From Bacillota bacterium (GTDB lineage: Bacteria > Bacillota > Clostridia > DSM-8532), in the NCBI GenBank assembly GCA_023411795.1, contig JAEYOK010000016.1:124001-188000 (forward strand): a stretch of 64,000 bases of DNA, written 5' to 3'. The stretch's first letter is position 1. Each line of letters starts with the position of its first letter. Under the pieces are notes generated by a model that was not told the DNA's origin, ran no database searches, and saw nothing but the letters and a program-made list of their open reading frames with translations. Positions 54,332 to 63,160 of the stretch are shown piece by piece. A program made the position numbers and the translations under genes.

Positions 54332-54357
54332 AGTAAATTCCCCCTCGTTTTTATGTT

Positions 54358-55665
54358 TTATTTCTTTGCCGCTCTTCTTAAAACGTCCTTACCTAGGCGA
54401 ATCGACTGGACAATAAGCCTCTTAGAAGGACATGCATATACACATGACCCACACTCCACGCAATCCATTATGTTACAGCGTTTCAAGTCTTCATTAAGGT
54501 TTGCCTTAACCAGTCTATCCATCTCAAAGGGCAGAAGATTCATAGGACAGGCCTTAACGCATCTTCCGCATCGTATACATGCGTATTCTTCAGGAATAGC
54601 TCCTTCTTTATCGTCAAGAGCTAAGAGAGCATTGGTAAACTTCATAACGGGTAAATCAGATGAATATAAAGCTACACCCATCATAGGCCCGCCCATAATA
54701 AGCTTTTTCGGCTCAGTAATAAAACCACCGCAGAAATTAAAGATTTCTTGAACAGGTGTACCTATAAGGGCTCGCACATTTCTCGGATTCTTTACGGCAG
54801 ATCCATCAACAGTTATTCTCTTACTAATCAATGGCATTCCTGTTTTAAGATACTGGGCTATAAAAGAAACACTGGCAACATTCATTACAAGACACTGAAC
54901 ATCATGTGGCAATTTGCCACCTGGAATTTCGCGCCCTGTTAAAGTCTTTATCAGCATCTTCTCAGCGCCCTGTGGATAGCGTGATTTAAGGCTGTGAACA
55001 GTAATATTGTTATAAGACTTAACAGCATCTCCTAGCTTCTTAATGGCATCGGGCTTATTATCCTCAATTCCGATTAAGGCTTTTGCTATGCCTGTCCACT
55101 TAAGAACATGGTTTATACCCTCAACAATATTTGCAGTGTTTTCCATACACTCACGATAATCAGAGGTAATATAGGGTTCACATTCGGCAGCATTAATAAT
55201 CAGGGTATCAATATTCGCATCTTTAGGAGGATTGAGTTTAACATGAGTAGGAAAACCTGCTCCCCCAAGTCCTGTCAATCCGGCTGCTCTTACAGCATTT
55301 ACAAATGACACCTTACTGTCCACTACCGGTGGCTTGATATCTTCAGAAACTTCCTGTAGCCCGTCTGGTTTGATTTCTACACAAACAATTGGCTTACTTC
55401 CTGATATTATCCTCTCATCTACGTTAGTTACTGTCCCCGATACACTAGAATGGATAGGTGCTGAAACAAATGCCTCGGTATTACCAATCACTTGGCCAAC
55501 TTTAACATAGTCACCTTTCTTTACTAGGACTTGACACGGGGCACCTATATGCTGAGACATGGGGATCAGGACTTTTTCCGGGACACCTATATCTACTGTA
55601 GATAATCCCATCGTATTCTTCGACTGAGGAGGATGAACACCGCCCTTAAAATTATGTAATTTCAT
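54358..55665 (-). CDS. rnfC: Rnf complex subunit C (NADH-binding)
   Basis: RnfC reduces NAD+. It carries FMN/NADH-binding sequence (GLGGAGFPTHVKLN and INAAECEPYITSD), two 4Fe-4S clusters (CIRCGRCVKACPMN and CVECGSCVYACPSK), and starts MKLHNFKGGVHPPQSK, the usual RnfC N-terminus. The ATG at 55665 has GGTG/GGAG upstream, whereas the one at 55680 has none. It is the first gene of the Rnf operon. Confidence 0.97.
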   Translation of the reverse strand: MKLHNFKGGVHPPQSKNTMGLSTVDIGVPEKVLIPMSQHIGAPCQVLVKKGDYVKVGQVIGNTEAFVSAPIHSSVSGTVTNVDERIISGSKPIVCVEIKPDGLQEVSEDIKPPVVDSKVSFVNAVRAAGLTGLGGAGFPTHVKLNPPKDANIDTLIINAAECEPYITSDYRECMENTANIVEGINHVLKWTGIAKALIGIEDNKPDAIKKLGDAVKSYNNITVHSLKSRYPQGAEKMLIKTLTGREIPGGKLPHDVQCLVMNVASVSFIAQYLKTGMPLISKRITVDGSAVKNPRNVRALIGTPVQEIFNFCGGFITEPKKLIMGGPMMGVALYSSDLPVMKFTNALLALDDKEGAIPEEYACIRCGRCVKACPMNLLPFEMDRLVKANLNEDLKRCNIMDCVECGSCVYACPSKRLIVQSIRLGKDVLRRAAKK

Positions 55666-55923
55666 TTTCACCAACTCCATTTACTTTTTATGATCAGTAA
55701 GAACAGTTATAAAAAGAAAACCTGACTATTAACCTCTATTATAATAACACAGGCGAAGAATTTTTGAAAGCATTAAAGATTGTTAAAAAACCTACAAATA
55801 AAGGGATGCAGCCCTTGCAGTATGTATTTAGTATACATCATAGCCATTGAGGTAATATATGATATAATAGAAATAATTGTGAATTTTTTAACTCATATTG
55901 TAATACTGAAAGGAGACTCACCA

Positions 55924-57300
55924 GTGAAAGTAAACATCACAGAAACCGTATTAAGGGATGCCAATCAATCCCTCATTGCCACTAGAATGCCCTTTGAAGA
56001 TTTTGAGCCTGTATTGGAAAAAATAGATGAAGCTGGCTATTCTTCGATTGAATGCTGGGGAGGAGCAACTTTTGATTCATGTCTCAGATACTTGTCCGAG
56101 GACCCTTGGGAAAGGCTGAGAAAAATTAAGTCAAAAGTAAAAAAGACAAAGCTCCAAATGCTTTTGAGAGGCCAAAACATATTAGGATATAAGCATTATC
56201 CCGATGATGTTGTAAAAAAATTCGTTGAGCTTTCAATAAAAAACGGAATGGATATAATAAGGATTTTTGATGCTCTTAACGATTTCAGAAACATTGAAGT
56301 GGCTGTTAAGGAAACCTTGAGATGCGGTGGCCATGCTCAAGGTGCCATATGTTATACCTTAAGTCCAATTCATAGTCTTGAAAATTATGCAAAAATGGGT
56401 AAAACTCTTGAGGAAATGGGTGTTAACTCTATCTGCATAAAGGATATGGCAGGAATAATGGGACCCCAAGAAGCTTATGATTTATTTAAGGCACTCAAGG
56501 AAACAGTAAAAGTTCCGCTTATTCTGCATACCCACTCAACAACAGGGCTTGGGCCTATAACATATGTTAAGGCTGTCGAAGCCGGATGTAGCGGCATTGA
56601 TACCGCTATTTCAGTATTTTCAGGAGGTACCTCTCAACCTGCAACCGAAACACTAAATTATGCTCTTAAACAAATGGGCTATGAAACAGATCTTAAAGAA
56701 GATGTTCTCAAGGAGATTAACGACTTCTTTAGACCGATTAAGGACAAGTTTCTTCAATCAGGCGTTCTTGACCCTTATGTTATGGGTACTGAGACAGATG
56801 CCCTTGTATACCAAATTCCAGGTGGAATGCTCTCAAATCTAATATCTCAGCTTAAACAACAAAACGCTTTAGATAAGCTGGACGAGGTTCTTCAGGAAAC
56901 ACCGAGAGTCAGAAAAGATCTGGGTTATCCTCCTCTTGTAACACCTATGAGCCAAATGGTGGGAGTTCAGGCAGCAACTAACGTCCTTCTTGGTGAACGT
57001 TACAAGAATGTTTCCAAAGAGGTTAAATCATACATTAAAGGTGAGTATGGAAAAGCACCGGGTGAACTAAATCAGGAATTGGTTGAGAAGGTACTTGGTG
57101 ATGAAGAACCTATCACAACCAGGTTCGCCGATACATTGGAACCGGAATTTGAAAAGACCAAGAAAAAGCTTGGCAGCATGGCTAGAACTGATGAAGATGT
57201 TCTTTCATATATTGCCTTCCCGCAAATCGCGGAAAAATTCTTTAATGAAAGAGAAGAAAAGAAAGCATCTACTGTCAGTTATTCTATTAAGCAAATATAA
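55924..57300 (+). CDS. oadA: Oxaloacetate decarboxylase alpha / pyruvate carboxylase B carboxyltransferase
   Basis: This carboxyltransferase transfers CO2 between oxaloacetate and biotin. It begins with VKVNITETVLRDANQSLIATRMP, has RGQNILGYKHYPDDVV, IKDMAGIMGPQEAYDLF and HTHSTTGLG, and a C-terminal PYC_OADA domain (PLVTPMSQMVGVQA). There is no fused biotin domain. GTG at 55924 with AGGAG is preferred to the ATG at 55780, which lacks a ribosome site and would add a non-homologous 48-residue tail. 458 residues. It is divergent from rnfC. Confidence 0.93.
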   Translation: MKVNITETVLRDANQSLIATRMPFEDFEPVLEKIDEAGYSSIECWGGATFDSCLRYLSEDPWERLRKIKSKVKKTKLQMLLRGQNILGYKHYPDDVVKKFVELSIKNGMDIIRIFDALNDFRNIEVAVKETLRCGGHAQGAICYTLSPIHSLENYAKMGKTLEEMGVNSICIKDMAGIMGPQEAYDLFKALKETVKVPLILHTHSTTGLGPITYVKAVEAGCSGIDTAISVFSGGTSQPATETLNYALKQMGYETDLKEDVLKEINDFFRPIKDKFLQSGVLDPYVMGTETDALVYQIPGGMLSNLISQLKQQNALDKLDEVLQETPRVRKDLGYPPLVTPMSQMVGVQAATNVLLGERYKNVSKEVKSYIKGEYGKAPGELNQELVEKVLGDEEPITTRFADTLEPEFEKTKKKLGSMARTDEDVLSYIAFPQIAEKFFNEREEKKASTVSYSIKQI

Positions 57301-57314
57301 AAGGCGGTATGTTT

Positions 57315-57626
57315 ATGTCATTTTTTGATAGTCTACTTATTTCATTTTTGGGACTTGGATTGGTATTCGTTGTATTAGTTGGTTTAAGCGCTGTCATTAC
57401 CATTGAGTCAAAGGTATTCGACTTACTTAGAAAAAAAGCAAAAAAGGAAACCGCTGACCATTCTACCGGTTCCTCTGGTGAAAATATCCCTCTCATCAGC
57501 GCTGGAGAGTTAATGTTATTTGAAGTCGATGAAAAAACCGCAGCTATGATAATGGCTATTGTTAGCGATGAGTCGGGTATACCGCTTTCAGAGCTGCAAT
57601 TTAAAAGCATAAAGGCATTGGACTAA
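57315..57626 (+). CDS. Oxaloacetate decarboxylase gamma subunit (OadG)
   Basis: The protein (about 103 residues) has one N-terminal membrane helix (about 4-28 in the 57315 frame), then a charged stretch, and a C-terminal part typical of OadG-like subunits (MAIVSDESGIPLSEL). OadG anchors the alpha subunit and helps assemble the Na+ pump. The ATG at 57315 is preferred because AAGGCGG stands 7 nt upstream. The C-terminal helix is longer than in E. coli-type OadG. Confidence 0.8.
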   Translation: MSFFDSLLISFLGLGLVFVVLVGLSAVITIESKVFDLLRKKAKKETADHSTGSSGENIPLISAGELMLFEVDEKTAAMIMAIVSDESGIPLSELQFKSIKALD

Positions 57627-57654
57627 AAGGATTAGTCTTGTTAGGAGGATTGTA

Positions 57655-58047
57655 ATGAAATATATCGTAACTATTAACGATAAAAATTATGAAGTTGAAG
57701 TTGAAAGAGGACAGGCGACTATTTTAAAAACCACACAAGTCGTAACACCGCCTGTCACTCAGGTTGTAACAGCCGCTCCTGTAGCAGCACCTGCCCAGGC
57801 AGCAGCAACCATCTCTACTCCCAGCAATATTTCAGGAGAAGCTATAAAAGCGCCTATGCCGGGAACCATTCTCAGCGTTAAGGTCTCTCCGGGAGCATCG
57901 ATTAAGAAAGGTGATACTCTCGTTATTTTAGAAGCCATGAAGATGGAGAATGAAATCAGTGCGCCCCGTGACGGAGTTGTTGCTGAAATATTCGCAGCCA
58001 AGGGAGCTTCGGTATCAACGGGAGATATTCTTCTGGCAATTAAGTAG
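57655..58047 (+). CDS. Biotin carboxyl carrier protein of the decarboxylase
   Basis: The 130-residue protein has a short N-terminal part, a Pro/Ala/Val/Thr-rich linker (about 30-60) and a biotinyl domain (about 63-130) with the attachment motif EAMKMEN, so Lys96 is the biotinylated residue. The domain is closest to GcdC/MmdC-type carriers. It carries CO2 from the carboxyltransferase to the beta subunit. GGAGG is 6-7 nt before its ATG. Confidence 0.93.
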   Translation: MKYIVTINDKNYEVEVERGQATILKTTQVVTPPVTQVVTAAPVAAPAQAAATISTPSNISGEAIKAPMPGTILSVKVSPGASIKKGDTLVILEAMKMENEISAPRDGVVAEIFAAKGASVSTGDILLAIK

Positions 58048-58061
58048 GGGGTAAAAAATTA

Positions 58062-59207
58062 ATGACTTACTCAATAGGTGAAACAATAAATAAAATATGG
58101 AGCCTGTCAGGTTTTGCCGCAATCACATGGCGGGAAATGCTGATGATTATAATTTCTTTTGTGCTAATATATCTTGCAATTGCCAAAAAGTTTGAGCCTC
58201 TGCTTCTTCTTCCTATTGCCTTTGGGATGCTTTTGGCAAATATGCCTATGACCGACCTTTTGGCTAAACCTCTGGGGGATCAACCCGGTGGGTTGCTATA
58301 TTACCTTTATCAAGGAATAGAGCTAGGAATATATCCCTCCTTAATCTTTTTGGGAATAGGAGCTATGACTGACTTCGGTCCCTTGATAGCAAGACCTTCA
58401 AGCCTTTTTCTCGGTGCAGCAGCACAGCTTGGTATATACATTGCATTTGTAGTGGCAATAGCACTTGGTTTCTTACCGGAAGAAGCCGCTTCTATCGGTA
58501 TTATTGGTGGAGCAGATGGTCCTACCGCAATTTGGCTTACATCAAAGCTTGCAAAGGACTTACTGCCTGCCATCGCTATAGCAGCTTATTCATATATGGC
58601 TCTTATACCAATGATTCAACCGCCTCTCATGAGATTACTAACCACAAAAAAGGAAAGAGAAATCAAAATGGAGCAGCTCAGGGAAGTTTCCAAGCTGGAA
58701 AAGATCGTTTTCCCCATAATTGTTACTGTTTTGTGTACTCTTCTTCTGCCGTCGGTGGCACCTCTTATAGGCATGCTTATGCTTGGTAATCTTTTCAGAG
58801 AATCAGGAGTTGTTGACAGAATCTCTAAGACCGCACAGAATGAACTTATTAATATAGTTACGATTTTCCTTGGAGTAACAGTAGGTTCAAAAGCTGTGGG
58901 AGACAAATTCCTACAGCCTGAAACCCTTAAGATAATTGCACTGGGTTTAACTGCTTTTGCTTTTAGTACCGTTGGTGGTTTACTCCTTGGCAAGCTTATG
59001 TGTTGGCTTTCAGGTGGAAAAATCAATCCTCTTATAGGCTCGGCAGGAGTATCAGCCGTACCTATGGCCGCCAGAGTATCCCAGGTAGAAGGTCAAAAGG
59101 CAAATCCGAGCAACTATTTATTAATGCACGCTATGGGCCCAAATGTTGCAGGGGTAATCGGTTCAGCAGTTGCTGCCGGTGTATTATACGCTTTGTTTGG
59201 AAAATAA
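58062..59207 (+). CDS. Na+-transporting decarboxylase beta subunit (OadB family)
   Basis: This 381-residue polytopic protein decarboxylates carboxybiotin and couples this to Na+ export. It has about nine membrane helices and the family motif IGGADGPTAIW with the essential Asp, and the second conserved block VSAVPMAARV. The family includes beta subunits of oxaloacetate, methylmalonyl-CoA and glutaconyl-CoA decarboxylases. The carboxyltransferase next to it indicates oxaloacetate. It is the last gene of the set. Confidence 0.95.
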   Translation: MTYSIGETINKIWSLSGFAAITWREMLMIIISFVLIYLAIAKKFEPLLLLPIAFGMLLANMPMTDLLAKPLGDQPGGLLYYLYQGIELGIYPSLIFLGIGAMTDFGPLIARPSSLFLGAAAQLGIYIAFVVAIALGFLPEEAASIGIIGGADGPTAIWLTSKLAKDLLPAIAIAAYSYMALIPMIQPPLMRLLTTKKEREIKMEQLREVSKLEKIVFPIIVTVLCTLLLPSVAPLIGMLMLGNLFRESGVVDRISKTAQNELINIVTIFLGVTVGSKAVGDKFLQPETLKIIALGLTAFAFSTVGGLLLGKLMCWLSGGKINPLIGSAGVSAVPMAARVSQVEGQKANPSNYLLMHAMGPNVAGVIGSAVAAGVLYALFGK

Positions 59208-59331
59208 GTGCTTCGTTCAGAATGACAGAATACAAAGGGGTTGTCTCAGATTTGGTATGCACCCCGTCAAGTAGACAATGAAATATTTAAAATTTTGGGA
59301 TTGCTGTTCGAGTGTTCGGGCAGCAATCTTT

Positions 59332-60264
59332 TTATGCTGCATTCAAACACTTTACATGGAATTCCATCGGTGTCATGACAGATAAATTTCTTTGCAAACG
59401 TTTATTGGTATAATAATCCATATAATTTACGATAGCATTCACTAGCTCATCCCGATTAGTATATTTCTTTCCATAATACATTTCACGCTTTAAGATTCCC
59501 CAGAATCCTTCCATTGGTCCATTATCAATACAGTGTGCAACCCTAGACATGCTTTGAGTCATTCCTGCATTAATCAGCTTTTGATGAAAAATCCTACTTG
59601 TATATTGGAAGCCACGGTCACTATGAAAAAGAGGATGTGCATCAGGATTAGCTTCTACAGCTAAATCAAATGTATCGAAAACAAGCTGGTTATTATTGTG
59701 ATCGCTGATAATGAACGAAACAGGCCGTCTGTCACACAAATCCAATATTGCACTTAGGTATAACTTACGTATGCTTTCTAGTTTATCTCCATACTTAAAT
59801 TCAGTAACATCAGTAACCCATTTCTCATTCGGCTTGTCCGAGTGAAATTTACGATTTAGCACATTTTCTGCAACATATTCTGGTGGCGATGCATTCTTTG
59901 TGCATCCTTTATTCCGAAATTTAATTGTGGATTGAATTTGCATCATCCGATTGATACGCAAGATACGCTTATCATTTACATGTATATCGTAATTTCTGTC
60001 GAGTTCATCACGAATTCTACGGTATCCCATATCTGGATGTTCGTCATGGATTTTTTTGACCTTTTCAGCTATCTTTTCATTTTTAAGTTCCTGCTCGCTC
60101 TTAGGGTTTGTCAACCATTTGTAGTAAGCAGCTCTTGCAATGTGCCCTAATTTGCATAATTCCTGAATCGGATACTTTTTATCTGTAGATAATTCCTTAA
60201 CTATTTCGTAAACATCCAGGCGTCTGATAAGACTTAGCGTCGCCTCCTTTCCACCTCGTCTAAT
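59332..60264 (-). CDS. IS3 transposase OrfB (DDE catalytic domain), made by frameshift
   Basis: The open -1 frame begins at the slippage site (60264-60270) and runs 310 codons. It has an HTH_21 domain (MGYRRIRDELDRN) and the rve catalytic core with TDVTEFKY, HSDRGFQYTS and DNGPMEGFWGILK, giving the D-D-E triad. A shorter start at TTG 60114 exists, but the frame before it (VYEIVKELSTDKKYPIQELC and AAYYKWLTNPKSE) is clearly part of OrfB. Function: cut-and-join of the element. Confidence 0.92.
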   Translation of the reverse strand: MRRGGKEATLSLIRRLDVYEIVKELSTDKKYPIQELCKLGHIARAAYYKWLTNPKSEQELKNEKIAEKVKKIHDEHPDMGYRRIRDELDRNYDIHVNDKRILRINRMMQIQSTIKFRNKGCTKNASPPEYVAENVLNRKFHSDKPNEKWVTDVTEFKYGDKLESIRKLYLSAILDLCDRRPVSFIISDHNNNQLVFDTFDLAVEANPDAHPLFHSDRGFQYTSRIFHQKLINAGMTQSMSRVAHCIDNGPMEGFWGILKREMYYGKKYTNRDELVNAIVNYMDYYTNKRLQRNLSVMTPMEFHVKCLNAA

Positions 60265-60914
60265 TTTTTTAGCAAATCGTTCTCCATTTGCAGCATATAT
60301 TTATCATGCTCTAATTGCGCAATCTTCATCTTGAGTTCCTCTTCAGGAGTTCTAGGTTGCAAACTGCCCATTCGCTTACCTCGTCGATCTTGTAGGCCAT
60401 CCTTTCCAATTCTACAATACTTTTTTACCCATACGTAAACCTGCTGATAAGAAACCCGATATTTTAAAGCTATCTCGCCATAATTTTTATCATTGAAAAT
60501 ACAATCCTCTGCTATCTGAATACGCTCTTCTGGTGTAGTAGGTCTACCCTTTGTCATGATGCTTTCTCCTATCATACTTTTAAAAGTATCATGATTATTA
60601 TACACCTTTATCCATTTCTGGAGAGTGTAATTGCTGCGAATATGATATTTGTCGCATATATCCTGTTGGCTCCCACTACCTGACAGATATCCTTCAACAG
60701 CAGCTTTCTTGATTTCGGGTAGAAACTTAGTCTTTCCATTTACAGGTATAAAGACAGTTGGGCCATCTGACTTATATTGATGCACCCATCTCCCGAATGT
60801 TGCTCCTGAAACACCAGCAACTTCAGCAGCTTGATAGTAACCATACTTACCTGCTAAATATGATGTAACTATACGTATCTTTTCCTCGATTGGTATTTTG
60901 ATTTTTTGTGGCAT
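60234..60914 (-). CDS. IS3 transposase OrfA (DNA-binding)
   Basis: The 226-residue protein carries repeated helix-turn-helix segments (AEVAGVSGATFGRWVHQY, then EIALKYRVSYQQVYVWVKKY) and a C-terminal leucine-rich helix (LKMKIAQLEHDKYMLQMEN). The start ATG at 60914 has GGGGGTG upstream; the one at 60938 does not. It ends after LLKKLDEVERRRR, about 33 nt past the slippage site. Confidence 0.9.
   Translation of the reverse strand: MPQKIKIPIEEKIRIVTSYLAGKYGYYQAAEVAGVSGATFGRWVHQYKSDGPTVFIPVNGKTKFLPEIKKAAVEGYLSGSGSQQDICDKYHIRSNYTLQKWIKVYNNHDTFKSMIGESIMTKGRPTTPEERIQIAEDCIFNDKNYGEIALKYRVSYQQVYVWVKKYCRIGKDGLQDRRGKRMGSLQPRTPEEELKMKIAQLEHDKYMLQMENDLLKKLDEVERRRR
60260..60275 (-). promoter_or_regulatory. 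Programmed -1 frameshift site A AAA AAA of the IS3 element
   Basis: On the minus strand the orfA codons CTA AAA AAA TTA contain the slippery heptamer A AAA AAA (60270-60264). Slipping by -1 leads straight into the orfB frame, which is open from 60264. This is the standard IS3-family arrangement. Confidence 0.8.
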
Positions 60915-61088
60915 AAAAACACCCCCAGAGATTAACAATGATTTTATTATTCATTGTCTACTCTGGGGGTAGCATATCACAAATTATATTTTGAGACAGC
61001 CCCTTGCTGTGAAAAAGGCATGTTTTATATAATGAAAAAGCGGATTAGTATACAGGGAACTGTTCTCCCGTCTATCTGTATCAACAGT

Positions 61089-61107
61089 AGCCTACGATGG
61101 TTTAGCG
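61089..61107. repeat. Degenerate copy of the dispersed AGCCT..ACGATTTAGCG core
   Basis: AGCCTACGATGGTTTAGCG matches the left arm of the 47276-47485 element (AGCCTGCAACGATTTAGCG) in 15 of 19 positions. A short hairpin CGACTC/GAGTCG follows at 61142-61157. The interval 60999-61273 has no gene. Confidence 0.35.
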
Positions 61108-61210
61108 TTCGACAAAATGTCCAGTTTTTTATGTCCCAGATCGACTCATAGGAGTCGTTTACACTCAGTTAATTTGTAGTATACACGCTGCTTAACGACA
61201 GAAGTGGTAC

Positions 61211-61236
61211 CAGACAGAAGAACCGTCCCCATGACA
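61211..61236 (+). repeat. REP-like sequence, left copy
   Basis: CAGACAGAAGAACCGTCCCC followed by ATGACA. It is an inverted match (16 of 17) of the copy at 62029-62045. The type (GGGGACGGTTCTTCTGTC) is, as I recall, widely dispersed in Clostridia. Confidence 0.55.
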
Positions 61237-61273
61237 CTCTGATGCTTCCCTCTCTAAATGCAAATAAGATTTA

Positions 61274-61483
61274 TTAAGAGCCTTTTCTTTTATTTTTATT
61301 GGCTTGATAAAGGATAAACGGCACCAGAGCAAAAAGGAGCAAATAGTATTTACTACCGTATCGATTGACTTGACCGGTGATACTAAATTGAAGAGGAATA
61401 TTATCTGGAAGGAAAAAAAGTGCAACCACCGCGGCAATAAAAGGCAATATCAAAATAATGATTCCGAGTTTATCAAATTTCAT
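61274..61483 (-). CDS. Small DUF1648-domain membrane protein
   Basis: The 69-residue protein has a first membrane helix (about 7-25), then PDNIPLQFSITGQVNRYGSK, the PxxxPxHFxxxG-type signature of DUF1648, and a second helix (about 45-60). DUF1648 normally begins larger SdpI-like proteins, so this may be a stand-alone or truncated form. GAGGAGG lies before its ATG. It and the DUF3788 gene run in the same direction. Confidence 0.7.
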   Translation of the reverse strand: MKFDKLGIIILILPFIAAVVALFFLPDNIPLQFSITGQVNRYGSKYYLLLFALVPFILYQANKNKRKGS

Positions 61484-61530
61484 GTTGTCCTCCTCGAAAG
61501 TTATCTGTTTTAATTATACTTTGCTTATCT

Positions 61531-61959
61531 CTATTTCTTAATTTTTCGGCGTGTTTGGATGAGGTTCTTAACGTCATCCAGTATTTTTTCATCTGTGACG
61601 TTTATCATCAACCATTTTCCACCTGCAACCGGAGCACTTTTTGAAAAAAGATTTCGTACATAATCTGTACAGGTAGTGATCAGTAGCTCTGCTTCGGGTT
61701 GTTCTTTCGCTCCGATTACAACAAGTGCTATAAAAAAGCCATCCATCGGATAAAGGGTACAAAGAGAACGCCCTGCCTTTTGATACTTTATGTTCCAGCC
61801 AGGCTGCCCTGAACATGTACTATAACTGTAAGAAGGCGTTACCGAATAGCTCTCCTGCAAAAAGTTATTTAATTCAACCCATAAAGGACTATTAATGAAA
61901 TTTGCGATTTCTTTTTCGCTAGGCTGCTTGTTAGCACCGAACAGATTTACCCATTCCAT
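61531..61959 (-). CDS. DUF3788 family protein
   Basis: The 142-residue protein has the DUF3788 pattern: SPLWVELNNFLQE, CSGQPGWNIKYQKAGRSLCTLYP, and GGKWLMINVTDEKILDDVKNLI. Biochemistry is unknown; members are small soluble proteins in many Firmicutes. It is 47 nt upstream of the DUF1648 gene. Both are bracketed by inverted REP-like sequences. Confidence 0.8.
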   Translation of the reverse strand: MEWVNLFGANKQPSEKEIANFINSPLWVELNNFLQESYSVTPSYSYSTCSGQPGWNIKYQKAGRSLCTLYPMDGFFIALVVIGAKEQPEAELLITTCTDYVRNLFSKSAPVAGGKWLMINVTDEKILDDVKNLIQTRRKIKK

Positions 61960-62028
61960 TTATTATCACCTCATAACTATTATATACCATTTAATATGAC
62001 AACAGTATGTCATGTTATATATAGCATA

Positions 62029-62075
62029 GACGGTTCCTCTGTCTGTGTGTCATACCCATGACACATGGATTGCTT
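62029..62075 (+). repeat. REP-like sequence, right copy
   Basis: GACGGTTCCTCTGTCTG (62029-62045) is the inverted counterpart of 61211-61227. It is followed by GTGTCATACCCATGACAC, a short hairpin at about 62047-62064. Confidence 0.5.
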
Positions 62076-62111
62076 GACAAAATTAACTCTTTCACGGGAG
62101 TGCACTATGTG

Positions 62112-63044
62112 TTATCGCTGCGTCTCGTAAAAGATTCCTGGATCTTTTAGAGAGAGTTCATTGAAAGTCTGTTTTAGGAGTTCATAAATTTTCATATACC
62201 GCTCACGAAAAAAGCTATCCTTTAATAGTACAAAATTAAATTCACGCTGTTCAGAAAAACCAGGAATATTAATAACTGAAAGGCTTCCATCATCTATTTC
62301 TTTTTTTCCGGCCACCTCAAAGAGAAATGTTATTCCTAATCCATTGGACACCATTTTTTTTATGGCAGCCATATTTCCTATTTCAATCACTTTTTCAAAT
62401 GAGTTGATCGAGAAATTGTTTTTATGCAATATGTTTTCAAAGATTTCTCTTGTGCCAGATCCTCGCTCTCGCAGAATCAGACGATTTTTTATTATCTCCT
62501 GAAAATCCACTGCCTCTTTCGCTAATCTTGATTCGGGTGAGCACACGGGAATAAACTTCTCAAGGCTAAAAAGAGTGGAGTCGTATTCTGATTTATCAAA
62601 CAGTCCTTCCACAACAATAAAGTCCAATTCGCCGTTGTTCAGCCTTTCAAGAAGAACCTGCGTATTGGCAACGGACATATGTATCTTCATTTTCGGATAC
62701 TTTGTAAGCAAGCTGGAGAGGATCTCCGGCATAACATATTCTCCGATAGACAATGTCGCTCCGAAGGAAAACTGCATTGTGTCTTCTTGGATTGAGCCGA
62801 TGCTCTCTTTAAAGTGCTTAGAATCTGAAAAAATGGTCATTGTAAATTCTTTTAAAAGCTCTCCTTGAAGTGTTAGTCTTATTTTTCTGTTGGCTGTATC
62901 GAAAAGCTTGCACCCATAGAATTCCTCAAGATATTTAATATGCTGTGATACGGCAGGTTGCGTAATTTGCAAAAGTTCGGCCGCTTTTGTAAAACTGTTG
63001 CATGAGCATATAGTAAGAAATGTTTCATGTCTGAAATCGAGCAT
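62112..63044 (-). CDS. LysR-family transcriptional regulator (CysB/YeiE-like)
   Basis: The 310-residue regulator has an N-terminal winged HTH (FLTICSCNSFTKAAELLQITQPAVSQHIKYLE) and a C-terminal LysR substrate-binding domain. It is divergent from a yeiH-like gene 116 nt away, the classic LysR target arrangement, so it probably controls that transporter in response to a sulfur- or amino-acid-derived ligand. GGGAG lies 6 nt upstream of its ATG. The ligand is not predicted. Confidence 0.92.
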   Translation of the reverse strand: MLDFRHETFLTICSCNSFTKAAELLQITQPAVSQHIKYLEEFYGCKLFDTANRKIRLTLQGELLKEFTMTIFSDSKHFKESIGSIQEDTMQFSFGATLSIGEYVMPEILSSLLTKYPKMKIHMSVANTQVLLERLNNGELDFIVVEGLFDKSEYDSTLFSLEKFIPVCSPESRLAKEAVDFQEIIKNRLILRERGSGTREIFENILHKNNFSINSFEKVIEIGNMAAIKKMVSNGLGITFLFEVAGKKEIDDGSLSVINIPGFSEQREFNFVLLKDSFFRERYMKIYELLKQTFNELSLKDPGIFYETQR

Positions 63045-63160
63045 AAGTATCTCCCAATTATAAATTTAACTTATAATATCATTATTAAACATAATTTTAT
63101 TTTATCGAGTAGGTATGGTAAAATCAATACTCGTTAATAAACGTGAGGTAATCGAAAGGA

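Larger units (their letters stand above)
59242..60998 (-). mobile_element. IS3-family (IS150-group-like) insertion sequence
   Basis: Ends read TGTCTCA (59242) and TGAGACA (60992-60998). Longer similarity extends outward to GGGG/CCCC (59237 and 61003) and inward to GTAGACAATGAA, so the inverted repeats are imperfect and long. It contains orfA (60234-60914) and an orfB frame (to 59332) joined by a probable -1 frameshift. Flanks do not give an obvious target duplication. It sits after the OadB gene. Confidence 0.9.

Noticed and set aside
55800..55817. Hairpin AAGGGATGCAGCCCTT as regulatory site
   Set aside because: Only five bases pair on each side with no T run or relation to a promoter, so it cannot be distinguished from chance.
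55780..55923. N-terminal 48-codon extension of the oadA-like gene
   Set aside because: It begins with no ribosome site, encodes a hydrophobic and Cys-containing sequence unlike the family, and GTG 55924 has AGGAG and gives the standard start.
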